From JAVBUZ01 sp031554725 (lineage in GTDB: Bacteria > Bacillota > Clostridia > Lachnospirales > Lachnospiraceae): a stretch of 23,852 bases of DNA. Shown here one piece after another: positions 15,609 to 22,795 of this stretch. Position numbers and translations under genes: made by a program. The notes beneath the pieces were generated by a model that was not told the origin of the DNA, ran no database searches, and worked only from the letters and a program-made list of their open reading frames with translations. Every line of letters begins with the position of its first letter. Position 1 is the stretch's first letter. The stretch covers positions 1-23,852 of the forward strand of contig JAVBUZ010000137.1 of NCBI GenBank assembly GCA_031554725.1, in the 5' to 3' direction.

Positions 15609-15631
15609 CTTCCGCAACAAAATGCAGGAAG
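15609..15631 (-). terminator. Possible terminator of the metallophosphoesterase gene
   Basis: On the minus strand CTTCCTGC and GCGGAAG form a short stem with one bulged base around an eight-base loop, about 22 bases after the gene's stop. No good T-run follows, so this is a weak call. Confidence 0.35.
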
Positions 15632-15653
15632 AAAATAAGGACTACCAGATGTA

Positions 15654-16568
15654 TTATTTTTTAAACGTATCTTTTGATAGGCAATAATTCTCGATGGGCG
15701 CAGGCCCTCTGACTACGGTTCGAACAACCTGTAGGGTACCGTCTTCGTTTGCCTTCATTCGCCAGTCAACCATCAGAATTTTTCCTCTTGTTATTTCAAT
15801 ACCAGTAATTCCTTTTGTGTGGATGCAGCAGCCGGTATTGAAATATGGAAGCTTGTGGGGCTGGGGAAATTTAGGACGATGAGTATGCCCACAAATCAAG
15901 ATATGTTTGTGATGGCGAATAAAATTCAAATATGCCCTTTCAACTTTGTGACGCTTATAAAGGTTTTTAGCTGGACTTGAGGGATTGCGAAAACCTACCA
16001 AGTGAAGGTATCTCCAAAAGTACCTTAAAGTCAACATAGAAATTGGCCAAAGCTGATCGTTCAATAAATCTCCTTGATGTCCATGTACAACATAAATTTC
16101 TTGCCCCGTGTGTTGATGCTTTAAAATTAGAGCCTCAAGTGGCTTAATACCAGGAAACAGATTATAATGCCGTTGCCGATATTCATCATAATAAACGTAG
16201 AAATTTCTTTTTACATACTCTTTATTTTGTAATAAAATATTATGATTGCCATACAGCATAATCAATCGCTTTTTATCGTAAAATTTCTTTAATGCAGTAA
16301 ACACATCACCATGAGCTTGCCTGATATATTTAAAGTCTTTATACTCCCAAAGCTCATCACCATCGCCAACCTCCACATAGGTATAGTCATTATGATAGTA
16401 ATAATCAAGCGCATGCAGTAGAATTACCTGATTCCTTGCAAATTCATCAGAAACGCTGTCATTTCCTCGATGTAAATCACTAAAAAAGATGAAATTAGAA
16501 TGGTCATCAAAGGTTTTTATTTCAGCACGGTTAAATACTTGTGTTAACCGTTTATTAACATACATCAT
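15654..16568 (-). CDS. Metallophosphoesterase, calcineurin-like
   Basis: This 304-aa protein shows the full metallophosphoesterase set: SDLHRGN (30-36, Asp31/His33), GDGDELW (68-74), YGNHN (106-110), VHGHQGD (161-167) and CGHTHRP (226-232). It should hydrolyse a phosphate mono- or diester using two metal ions. The motif layout recalls LpxH-like UDP-diacylglucosamine hydrolases, but a Gram-positive host would lack that substrate, so its substrate is open. I choose the ATG at 16568 because GGAGG lies nine bases before it; the frame is open up to 16673 but lacks a ribosome site there. The gene is convergent with kdgK and divergent from the GH127 gene. Confidence 0.88.
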   Translation of the reverse strand: MMYVNKRLTQVFNRAEIKTFDDHSNFIFFSDLHRGNDSVSDEFARNQVILLHALDYYYHNDYTYVEVGDGDELWEYKDFKYIRQAHGDVFTALKKFYDKKRLIMLYGNHNILLQNKEYVKRNFYVYYDEYRQRHYNLFPGIKPLEALILKHQHTGQEIYVVHGHQGDLLNDQLWPISMLTLRYFWRYLHLVGFRNPSSPAKNLYKRHKVERAYLNFIRHHKHILICGHTHRPKFPQPHKLPYFNTGCCIHTKGITGIEITRGKILMVDWRMKANEDGTLQVVRTVVRGPAPIENYCLSKDTFKK

Positions 16569-16736
16569 GAGTAATTGCCTCCAGCCCAAAATATTTAAAA
16601 AAGTATGAGGATGTTTTAGTATAGTATTGCAAATTATATTTTTTTCATTCTGCAATTTCATTTTCAAAGTCATATATACTTTGATAAAAAATGAGGGGAA
16701 TTATAATTTTTTGAGCTATTTATTTTTAAAGTTGCA

Positions 16737-16745
16737 TGATATGAT
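16737..16745 (+). promoter_or_regulatory. Possible extended -10 element for the GH127 gene
   Basis: TGATATGAT fits an extended -10 (TGnTATnAT) 56 bp before the GH127 start. No -35 box is found at proper distance (TTGAGC at 16711 is too far away), and a CTCCAATTCTGGAG near-palindrome follows at about 16757-16770, so regulation by an activator or repressor is possible. The 233-bp gap between the divergent genes shows nothing else I can support. Confidence 0.25.
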
Positions 16746-16801
16746 AACGAAAGAATCTCCAATTCTGGAGTATAGTGTAGTTTGGAAGGGTAAGGTTAAA
16801 G

Positions 16802-18832
16802 ATGAAAAAAGAAGAATATAGCAAGCCAATAGGGATTACAAATGTACAGGTTACAGATAAGTTTTGGAAGACAGAGCAAGAGTTAGTGCGTAAGGAGGTT
16901 ATTCCTTATCAGTGGGAAGCTCTGAATGATAGGGTGCCAGATGCGGCTCCTAGTTTTTGTATGAGAAACTTTAAAATAGCAGGAAAGATGATGTCCGAGA
17001 AGAAGGAAAAGGGAACCGCTTATGTGGAACCTGCTTATACATTTAGGGGATTTGAAGCATTGCCCGAAGACCCCAATAATTTGGAAGACAAATTTTATGG
17101 CTTTGTTTTTCAGGATAGTGATTTTTCAAAATGGATAGAGGCTGTGGCATATTCCTTGGCGCAACATCCAGATGCAGAACTTGAGAAAATCGCAGATGGT
17201 GCAATTGACATCGTTTGTGCAGCACAGCTTGAGAACGGGTATTTAGACACCTACTATATTATCAATGGCATGGACAAGTCCTTTTCAAATTTGAGAGACC
17301 ACCATGAATTGTATTGCTTTGGACATTTGACTGAAGGTGCGGTGGCATACTATCAGGCAACAGGAAAAGACAAGCTTTTGAAAGCAGCTATGCGTTTTGC
17401 GGATTACATAGATGCCTATTTTGGCTGGGATGAAGGAAAATGCAAAGGATATCCAGGGCACGAAATTGCAGAAATGGCTCTTGTTCGCTTGTATGAGGTA
17501 ACTGGTGAAGAAAAGTATTTGAATCTTAGCAGATTTTTTGTTGATATTAGGGGACAACGTCCATATTACTATGACAAAGAGCATGGAGTTGCACCGGCAA
17601 AAGAAGGAGAGCTTAGATATCATTATCATCAGGCACATATTCCTGTAAGAGAGCAGAAAGAGGCTTTTGGCCATGCCGTTCGTGCAGTATATTTATATTC
17701 TGGAATGACAGATGTTGCCAGAATAACAGGAGATGAAGAGCTTTTTAAAGCATGTGAAAATCTATGGAATGATATTATAAATAAGAAAATGTATATTACA
17801 GGAGGAATTGGTGGTACACATATAGGAGAAGCATTTAGCTTTGAGTATGATTTGCCTAATGACACTGCTTATTCAGAGACCTGTGCGGCAATAGGTTTAG
17901 TATTTTTTGCTCGTCGTATGTTAGAAATTCATGCAGATAGTAGGTTTGCAGATGTAATGGAAAGAGCACTCTATAACGGTGTTTTAAGTGGTATGGCAAT
18001 GGATGGAAAGAGCTTCTTTTATGTAAACCCATTAGAAGTGGTGCCAGAAGCATGTCATAAGGATGAGAGAAAGTTCCATGTAAAACCAGTTCGTCAAAAA
18101 TGGTTTGGCTGCGCGTGTTGCCCGCCAAATATTGCAAGGCTTGTAAGTGCAATACCAACTTATGCATACACGGAAAATGAAGAAACCCTGTTTTTCCATC
18201 TTTACATGGGAAGTGTTCTCGAGAAAAAGGTAGGGGATAAGACATTAGATATTAAAGTGGATTCTCAGCTTCCTTGGACGGGAAAAGTAACTATTGAGCT
18301 TGAAACAAGTGAAGCACTGAATTGTACTTTAGCATTTCGTATTCCTGGATGGGCGAGTAGGTATTCGATTCTTCTTAATGGGAAAGCGCTATCTGAGGAA
18401 GAAATAGAAACCAAAAGAAAGGATGGCTATTTATACTTAAATAAAAGCTGGGAAGCTGGCGATAAGATTGAACTAGATTTTCCTATGGAGATAAAGAAGT
18501 TTAGAGCAAGTACCAAGGTACGTGAAAACATAGGAAAAGTAGCATTTATGCGCGGCCCAGTGGTTTATTGCATGGAAGAAGTAGATAACGGTAAAAATTT
18601 ACATCTTATAACACTTAAGCAAAATGTAGTAAGAGAAGGTATGATAGAAATTGAGGGAGAAACCTTTCCTACTGTTTTACTTAAGGGACAAAGAATAGCA
18701 CAAAGCAGTAGTTCAGAATTATATGAAGAATGTAATACCAATACTTATGAAGAGCTGGATTTAACTTTAATTCCTTATTTTGCGTGGGCAAACAGAGGAG
18801 AAGGTGAAATGACGGTTTGGATAAGGGAATAA
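16802..18832 (+). CDS. GH127 beta-L-arabinofuranosidase (DUF1680 family)
   Basis: This 676-aa enzyme matches the GH127 family typified by Bifidobacterium HypBA1, which releases beta-L-arabinofuranose using a zinc-bound cysteine. Candidate residues are present with HypBA1-like spacing: Glu343 (acid/base), Glu359 and Cys361 in SETCAAIG, and Cys439-Cys440 in WFGCACCPPN, one of which is the nucleophile. The N-terminal part forms the (alpha/alpha)6 barrel, followed by beta domains after about residue 460. No signal peptide is seen, so it acts in the cytoplasm on imported oligosaccharides. The start at 16802 has only a weak AAGG site. It fits use of arabinan-rich pectin with the uronate operon nearby; exact linkage specificity is inferred. 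Confidence 0.93.
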   Translation: MKKEEYSKPIGITNVQVTDKFWKTEQELVRKEVIPYQWEALNDRVPDAAPSFCMRNFKIAGKMMSEKKEKGTAYVEPAYTFRGFEALPEDPNNLEDKFYGFVFQDSDFSKWIEAVAYSLAQHPDAELEKIADGAIDIVCAAQLENGYLDTYYIINGMDKSFSNLRDHHELYCFGHLTEGAVAYYQATGKDKLLKAAMRFADYIDAYFGWDEGKCKGYPGHEIAEMALVRLYEVTGEEKYLNLSRFFVDIRGQRPYYYDKEHGVAPAKEGELRYHYHQAHIPVREQKEAFGHAVRAVYLYSGMTDVARITGDEELFKACENLWNDIINKKMYITGGIGGTHIGEAFSFEYDLPNDTAYSETCAAIGLVFFARRMLEIHADSRFADVMERALYNGVLSGMAMDGKSFFYVNPLEVVPEACHKDERKFHVKPVRQKWFGCACCPPNIARLVSAIPTYAYTENEETLFFHLYMGSVLEKKVGDKTLDIKVDSQLPWTGKVTIELETSEALNCTLAFRIPGWASRYSILLNGKALSEEEIETKRKDGYLYLNKSWEAGDKIELDFPMEIKKFRASTKVRENIGKVAFMRGPVVYCMEEVDNGKNLHLITLKQNVVREGMIEIEGETFPTVLLKGQRIAQSSSSELYEECNTNTYEELDLTLIPYFAWANRGEGEMTVWIRE

Positions 18833-18873
18833 TCAAAAATGGATTGATTATTGTGTTAGCTTCTGCTAAAATT

Positions 18874-18910
18874 AATGGCATGTAGGTTTTTATTTTACTT
18901 ACATGCCATT
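18874..18910 (+). terminator. Hairpin after the GH127 gene, weak terminator candidate
   Basis: AATGGCATGTA (18874-18884) and TACATGCCATT (18900-18910) pair perfectly over 11 bases, with two more pairs inside. The T-rich stretch is in the loop rather than after the stem, so termination on the plus strand is uncertain. A smaller TTAGC/GCTAA hairpin precedes it. Confidence 0.45.
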
Positions 18911-18934
18911 CTAAAAAAAGGCAAGGTTTTTGAT

Positions 18935-19345
18935 ATGGAGATTAATAGTTATATAAGAAACTTCATATTAGGAATGATGACGTTAGCCACCATTTTCTTA
19001 GGGATTTGTTTCGAGACGAATCCTCATATTATGAACTCTGGATTTGAGGAAAAATCAATTAGTGCACCAGCAGTTAACAGGCAGATTGAGTATGCAGCGA
19101 CGAAAGAAGCGACAAAGCAGCTTGAGGATGTGAGCCGTAGCCTGAGATTTGCACGCTGGGTTAGTCCGATTGAGTTTTCAAATACAGCAGTTCCATTTCT
19201 TTGGGCACTAGTTCTTTTACTAGTTTTTTTTGGAAAGTCTGGAATGAAATATCAAACAAGACGAGGGCGTTTTGTGCAAAAAACGATAGGAATTATCCAC
19301 TTTGTACATAGCACTGACGGAAGGAAAAAACTTATTTTTTTATAA
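18935..19345 (+). CDS. Hypothetical membrane protein, 136 aa
   Basis: I do not recognise this protein. It has a hydrophobic segment at about residues 9-27 (after a short Arg-containing N-terminus), an extracytoplasmic-looking middle with several charged residues (about 28-85), a second membrane segment near 87-103, and a basic tail (RRGRFVQK) predicted inside. The ATG at 18935 has AAGG about nine bases upstream; the frame continues up to 18875, but that start lies within the hairpin. The gene precedes two small membrane genes and an antiporter on the same strand, so it may belong with them. Coding potential is moderate. Confidence 0.55.
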   Translation: MEINSYIRNFILGMMTLATIFLGICFETNPHIMNSGFEEKSISAPAVNRQIEYAATKEATKQLEDVSRSLRFARWVSPIEFSNTAVPFLWALVLLLVFFGKSGMKYQTRRGRFVQKTIGIIHFVHSTDGRKKLIFL

Positions 19346-19448
19346 TCCAAATTGTTAAAAATGCATATGGGAAGGTCGGCGTATTGTAAACAAGCAATTA
19401 CGTGTCTTTTTAATGCATAAAAAGAAAAATTGAAATGGAGATAAAAAA

Positions 19449-19592
19449 ATGAGTGCTTTATATTGGGTTGTAATTGTTGCAGGAGCTTTAGTTGGAGGAT
19501 TAACTACACTTTATATTACCTTGGCAATGCCTGCAATTATTGTTTGGAAGATTTATAGAAAAGTGAAATACAAGATATCACTTTTAAATTAG
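19449..19592 (+). CDS. Small membrane peptide, 47 aa, upstream of the antiporter
   Basis: The ATG at 19449 has GGAG eight bases upstream. The reading frame encodes 47 residues: MSALYWVVIVAGALVG, a continuous hydrophobic helix to about residue 33 with two central glycines, then a basic tail (KIYRKVKYK). It has the form of a single-pass inner-membrane micro-peptide. It ends 54 bp before the Kef-type antiporter. No family is recognised. A role as an antiporter subunit or regulator is inference from position only. Confidence 0.55.
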   Translation: MSALYWVVIVAGALVGGLTTLYITLAMPAIIVWKIYRKVKYKISLLN

Positions 19593-19646
19593 TGTAAAAT
19601 ACCTAATTTAAGATGCTATAGTTTTTACATAGCAGAGAGGACACAT

Positions 19647-20906
19647 ATGGAAACATATAAGTTTTTGCTGGATTTAGCAATCATTCTTTTAAGTACCAAG
19701 GTGCTAGGCTTATTGACAAGAAAGATGCATATGCCACAGGTTGTGGGAGCGTTATTAGCGGGTCTATTCTTGGGGCCAGCTATGTTGGGAATTATCACAC
19801 AGACACAGTATATAGAAGAGACTGCAGAGATAGGTGTAATTCTTTTGATGTTTTGTGCCGGAATGGAAACAGATGTCAAAGAGCTGAAGAAGAGTGGTAA
19901 ATCAGCCCTAGTTATTGCAATGCTTGGAGTTATCATACCGTTAATCGGTGGGTACTTTGTAGCATGGGTATTTAATAAGCCAGGAATAATTGAGTCAGAC
20001 GCAACTAGCACGGTATTTTTGCAAAATGTATTTATTGGTGTTATCTTAACTGCCACATCAGTCAGCATTACAGTGGAAACCTTAAAAGAGCTTGGTAAGT
20101 TAAAGACACATTCGGGAAATGCTATATTAGCGGCGGCGATTATAGATGATGTTCTTGGAATTATTTGCTTAACGATTATAACAAGTATGGCTGATACTTC
20201 GGTAAGTATCGTAACAGTTTTACTGAAAATTGTTCTTTTCTTTGTTTTTGCAGCAATAGCAGGATTCGCTTTTTATAAGTTCTTTACAATATGGAGTAAT
20301 AAGGCAGAAAGAGGACTACAGCGACATGTAATCATTTCATTTGTATTTTGTCTTATGATGTCATTTGCGGCAGAAGAGTTCTTCGGTGTTGCAGATATTA
20401 CAGGAGCATATATTGCAGGATTGATTATTTCAATGACTCAAAAGGAACCTTTTGTGGCCTCGAAATTTGATGTACTATCCTACCTATATCTTTCACCTAT
20501 TTTCTTTGCTAGTATAGGTCTAAAGGTTGATTTACCACAAATGAATGGTGCAATTGTTTTATTTGCAGTGATTCTAATTGTGGTGGCGATATTAACGAAG
20601 GTAGTAGGCTGCGGACTTGGAGCGAAGCTATGTCATTATAGGAATTATCAGGCAGCCCGTATAGGCGTAGGAATGATATCAAGAGGCGAAGTGGCGCTGA
20701 TTGTAGCAAGCAAAGGTGCCGCGATAGGGCTTATGGGAAGTGCATTTATGGGACCAGTGGTTTTAGTTGTTATTTTAACAACAGTAATTGCACCGATTTT
20801 ACTTAAATGGATTTTTAAGTATGGACCAACAGCTGCTACTGTAGACGGTGAGAGTTTATCCAGTAAATATGAAAAAATGTATAAAATCCGTATGGGTGAA
20901 AAATAA
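19647..20906 (+). CDS. Kef/CPA2-type cation:proton antiporter
   Basis: This 419-aa protein has about 12 hydrophobic segments and the CPA2 pattern: LGLLTRKMHMPQVVGALLAG at the N-terminus and the paired aspartates in AAIIDDVLGI that bind cation or proton in NapA/KefB relatives. A RGEVALIVASKG segment lies near residue 350. It lacks the C-terminal RCK/TrkA-N domain of full KefB/KefC proteins, so it is a membrane-only form like NapA or GerN. It probably exchanges Na+ or K+ for H+. The ATG follows AGAGAGGA. It is flanked by 47-aa and 30-aa membrane peptides. Confidence 0.9.
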   Translation: METYKFLLDLAIILLSTKVLGLLTRKMHMPQVVGALLAGLFLGPAMLGIITQTQYIEETAEIGVILLMFCAGMETDVKELKKSGKSALVIAMLGVIIPLIGGYFVAWVFNKPGIIESDATSTVFLQNVFIGVILTATSVSITVETLKELGKLKTHSGNAILAAAIIDDVLGIICLTIITSMADTSVSIVTVLLKIVLFFVFAAIAGFAFYKFFTIWSNKAERGLQRHVIISFVFCLMMSFAAEEFFGVADITGAYIAGLIISMTQKEPFVASKFDVLSYLYLSPIFFASIGLKVDLPQMNGAIVLFAVILIVVAILTKVVGCGLGAKLCHYRNYQAARIGVGMISRGEVALIVASKGAAIGLMGSAFMGPVVLVVILTTVIAPILLKWIFKYGPTAATVDGESLSSKYEKMYKIRMGEK

Positions 20907-20930
20907 CCTATAAAAGGAGAGTAGATACAA

Positions 20931-21023
20931 TTGGACATAATATCTATAATATTAATAGCTTTTATTTCTTTTGGACTGTGCTGGTCGGTTTGGTATGAGC
21001 ACTTTTGCGGAGAAAAGAGATAA
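20931..21023 (+). CDS. Tiny membrane peptide, 30 aa, downstream of the antiporter
   Basis: A TTG start at 20931 has AAAGGAG 11 bases upstream, 24 bp after the antiporter stop. The 30-residue product begins MDIISIILIAFISFGLCW, a single hydrophobic helix, and ends with a polar tail containing Cys and His (YEHFCGEKR). The strong ribosome site, the tight spacing and a terminator 14 bp later argue for real translation. No homologue is recognised. If real it completes an antiporter operon with a micro-peptide on each side. Confidence 0.5.
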   Translation: MDIISIILIAFISFGLCWSVWYEHFCGEKR

Positions 21024-21037
21024 TACTTATAAATTTT

Positions 21038-21088
21038 AATTAAAAGCTGGGAAATTCGAGGATGGCTTGCGTTTCCCAGCTTTTAATT
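21038..21088 (+). terminator. Terminator of the antiporter operon
   Basis: A perfect 17-bp stem (AATTAAAAGCTGGGAAA, 21038-21054, with its complement at 21072-21088) surrounds a 17-base loop. The A and T flanks make it work in either direction. Confidence 0.85.
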
Positions 21089-21133
21089 TATAAAAGAGTG
21101 TTTGTGTACTAGCGGTAATTGCTGAAATAAGGG

Positions 21134-21162
21134 TTGACATTGGGTGGTAAAGGGGATAAAAT
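21134..21162 (+). promoter_or_regulatory. Consensus promoter of tRNA-Leu
   Basis: A perfect TTGACA (21134-21139) and TAAAAT (21157-21162) with 17-bp spacing lie 12 bp before the first base of the tRNA. This is a strong constitutive stable-RNA type promoter. Confidence 0.85.
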
Positions 21163-21173
21163 TATTTTTGCAC

Positions 21174-21257
21174 GCGGAAATGCTGGAATTGGCAGACAGG
21201 CATGATTCAGGTTCATGTGTATGTACGTACGTGAGGGTTCAAGTCCCTTTTTCCGCA
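21174..21257 (+). tRNA. tRNA-Leu (anticodon CAG)
   Basis: The acceptor stem GCGGAAA (21174-21180) pairs with TTTCCGC (21250-21256), with A as discriminator base. The anticodon arm CATGA/TCATG closes the loop TTCAGGT with anticodon CAG, reading CUG. The D arm (GGAATTGGCAGAC) is typical of tRNA-Leu, a long variable arm is present, and the T arm reads GAGGG-TTCAAGT-CCCTT. CCA is not encoded and must be added after transcription. It has its own promoter and terminator. Confidence 0.95.
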
Positions 21258-21284
21258 CTATATTTTAGAACAAATACACGATTG

Positions 21285-21311
21285 AGAATCCTACAAGAGG
21301 ATTCTTTTTTT
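21285..21311 (+). terminator. Terminator of tRNA-Leu
   Basis: AGAATCCT (21285-21292), a five-base loop and AGGATTCT (21298-21305) form an 8-bp stem that continues into TTTTTT up to 21311. Confidence 0.9.
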
Positions 21312-21375
21312 GTTATGGTATCTTTTGACACAAGATTGTTTTTCTGTTCATAAGATAATTGGAAAGAAGAATGTA

Positions 21376-21388
21376 AGTTTCCGAAACT
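21376..21388. promoter_or_regulatory. Short palindrome in the cupin gene leader
   Basis: AGTTTC and GAAACT with one central C form a 13-bp palindrome about 20 bp before the cupin start. It may be an operator. A TTGACA at 21325-21330 lies upstream, but no -10 at proper spacing is convincing. Confidence 0.3.
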
Positions 21389-21407
21389 CCATGAAAGGAG
21401 AGAATTT

Positions 21408-21845
21408 ATGAATAATCAAAATAATCAAGCCGTTAGGTGCTTGGATTTTGGCCCTAATCCTTTGGTAGTCAACATAAAAGAGGCTACCTTGCAAAATACC
21501 AATTTTCGCACGGCATTATGGACTGGTAAACACTTGCAGCTTACCCTAATGTGCATCCCTGTTGGTGGGGAAATTGGCCTTGAGTCACATCCTTATTTAG
21601 ATCAATTTTTGTGTCTTGAGCAAGGCTGTGGACGTGTAATGATGGGAAATTGCAAGGAACGATTAAACCATCAAACTAGGGTAGAAGCTGACTGTGCTAT
21701 TTTTATTCCCGCAGGAACTTGGCATAACCTTGTAAATACAGGCGATTGCCCAATAAAAGTATTTTCTATCTATGCACCACCACAGCACCCCCATGGAACT
21801 GTCCATAGAACAAAAGCAGAAGCGGATGAAGCGGAACATTACTAA
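21408..21845 (+). CDS. Cupin-domain protein
   Basis: This 145-aa protein has a single cupin barrel. The first motif is partly altered (GLESHPYLDQFLCLEQGCG, His61), while the second is well kept: IPAGTWHNLVN (100-110) with His106. The C-terminal tail is His- and Pro-rich (YAPPQHPHGTVHRTK). Such small cupins bind metal and act as isomerases, dioxygenases or sugar-binding proteins; no specific activity can be given. AAAGGAG precedes the ATG at good spacing. It stands alone between the tRNA terminator and its own terminator. Confidence 0.9.
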   Translation: MNNQNNQAVRCLDFGPNPLVVNIKEATLQNTNFRTALWTGKHLQLTLMCIPVGGEIGLESHPYLDQFLCLEQGCGRVMMGNCKERLNHQTRVEADCAIFIPAGTWHNLVNTGDCPIKVFSIYAPPQHPHGTVHRTKAEADEAEHY

Positions 21846-21877
21846 AGATCTTTTATAGCTTTCATAGAAAATAATGG

Positions 21878-21919
21878 AACCTGTTAATGAAGCAATGTTT
21901 GCTTTGTTAACGGGTTTTT
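21878..21919 (+). terminator. Terminator of the cupin gene
   Basis: A stem of about 18 pairs (AACCTGTTAATGAAGCAA with its imperfect complement ending GTTAACGGGTT) runs into TTTTT at 21915-21919. Confidence 0.85.
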
Positions 21920-21965
21920 GTTAAAATGGTTCTAGGCTTAAATGTCAAAAAACGGGGGCTTAGCT

Positions 21966-22403
21966 ATGGAAATAAGAGAAGTGCAAGAAACAGATTTAAA
22001 GGGAATACTTGAATTATATACACAGTTACACGATAATGACATGCCACTATTTGATGACGGACTTGAAAATCTATGGAGTGACATTCTTAAGGATCAGAAT
22101 CACCATATTATTGTGGGGGTGGAAGAGGAGCAAATAGTTTCTTCTTGTGTAGTGGTGATTGTACCGAACCTGACACATAACCAACAGCCATATGCATTGG
22201 TTGAAAATGTAATTACACATAAGAACTATAGGAATAAGGGATATGCAACGAAAATACTTGATTTTGCTAGAGGGATTGCAGAAGCAGAAAATTGTTATAA
22301 AATCATGTTGCTAACGGGTTCCAAGAAGGAAAGCACATTGATGTTTTATGAAAGAGCAGGTTATAACAAAAATGATAAAACTGCATTTATACAATGGCTT
22401 TAA
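21966..22403 (+). CDS. GNAT-family N-acetyltransferase
   Basis: This 145-aa protein has the GNAT fold pattern. The N-terminus is IREVQETDLKGILELYTQL. A beta-4 strand (ALVENVITH) leads into the acetyl-CoA binding motif RNKGYATKIL, and the C-terminal LTGSKKESTLMFYERAGY follows. It should transfer an acetyl group from acetyl-CoA to an amine; the acceptor is unknown. I start at the ATG at 21966, preceded by a G-rich site, rather than the in-frame ATG at 21942. It lies between two terminators, so it is a single-gene unit. Confidence 0.9.
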   Translation: MEIREVQETDLKGILELYTQLHDNDMPLFDDGLENLWSDILKDQNHHIIVGVEEEQIVSSCVVVIVPNLTHNQQPYALVENVITHKNYRNKGYATKILDFARGIAEAENCYKIMLLTGSKKESTLMFYERAGYNKNDKTAFIQWL

Positions 22404-22414
22404 AAGATAAAAGT

Positions 22415-22454
22415 GCCACCCGCTTTTGAATATTATTCATGGCGGGTGGCGTTT
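22415..22454 (+). terminator. Terminator between the GNAT and cystatin-like genes
   Basis: GCCACCCGC (22415-22423) and GCGGGTGGC (22442-22450) form a perfect GC-rich 9-bp stem around an 18-base loop, followed by GTTTG. On the minus strand AAAA-rich flanks give a T-run after the stem, so it can serve both convergent genes. Confidence 0.8.
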
Positions 22455-22470
22455 GTATCGTAGGTACAAA

Positions 22471-22725
22471 TTAAATTGGAGTTATTTCTTTTACATAAGG
22501 CATTCCTGCAATGGGCTGGAAAATAGAAACAATTACAAAGTGGGGGCTAAGACCGGAGCCTAAAGGCTCAGCAATGGCTACATAACGATAATTGGTGCCA
22601 TTAACTACTTGTGTTGCCACGGCGACGGGGATGTAAAAATATTCCTGTAAGCCACTTACAGCGGTATAAAAAACAGAATATTCATAAGGCGAAATATCCG
22701 CACTATATGTCCATGATCCTGGCAT
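22471..22725 (-). CDS. Small cystatin-like protein
   Basis: This 84-aa protein has the hallmarks of the cystatin fold in bacteria. There is an N-terminal MPGSW with the conserved glycine, a helix (about 12-28), then PVAVATQVVNGTNYRYVA with the QVVxG loop at 39-43. A last strand pair follows (HFVIVSIFQPIAGM). In eukaryotic cystatins the N-terminal Gly, QxVxG and a second hairpin block papain-like proteases; gut-bacterial versions are known as sequence families without settled function. The start at 22725 has GGAGG four bases upstream; the frame stays open to 22950 but only as chance extension. No signal peptide is seen. It has its own promoter with a palindrome. Confidence 0.8.
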   Translation of the reverse strand: MPGSWTYSADISPYEYSVFYTAVSGLQEYFYIPVAVATQVVNGTNYRYVAIAEPLGSGLSPHFVIVSIFQPIAGMPYVKEITPI

Positions 22726-22752
22726 ATATCCTCCAAAAAATGTTATTAATAC

Positions 22753-22783
22753 ATTATATGAAAGAAAATGTAGTTCACTACAA
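22753..22783 (-). promoter_or_regulatory. Promoter with palindromic operator for the cystatin-like gene
   Basis: On the minus strand TTGTAG (22778-22783) and a perfect TATAAT (22753-22758) are spaced by 19 bp. The perfect 6-2-6 palindrome TGTAGTTCACTACA (22769-22782) covers the -35 box, a usual repressor or activator position. The -10 is 27 bp before the start codon. Confidence 0.5.
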
Positions 22784-22795
22784 GAAGGAAGATAT

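Noticed and set aside
16627..16821. 64-aa plus-strand frame between the phosphoesterase and GH127 genes
   Set aside because: AT-rich low-complexity sequence with no ribosome site, overlapping the GH127 start in another frame.
17856..18245. 129-aa minus-strand frame inside the GH127 gene
   Set aside because: Shadow of a well-conserved glycosidase frame with no independent signals; the same holds for the frame at 17285-17674.
21174..21257. tRNA-Leu as an integration (att) site
   Set aside because: No integrase gene or repeated tRNA 3' end is visible within the window, and the flanking genes look like ordinary chromosomal ones.
21144..21353. 69-aa reading frame across the tRNA region
   Set aside because: It runs straight through tRNA-Leu and its terminator and has no ribosome site; it is a chance frame.
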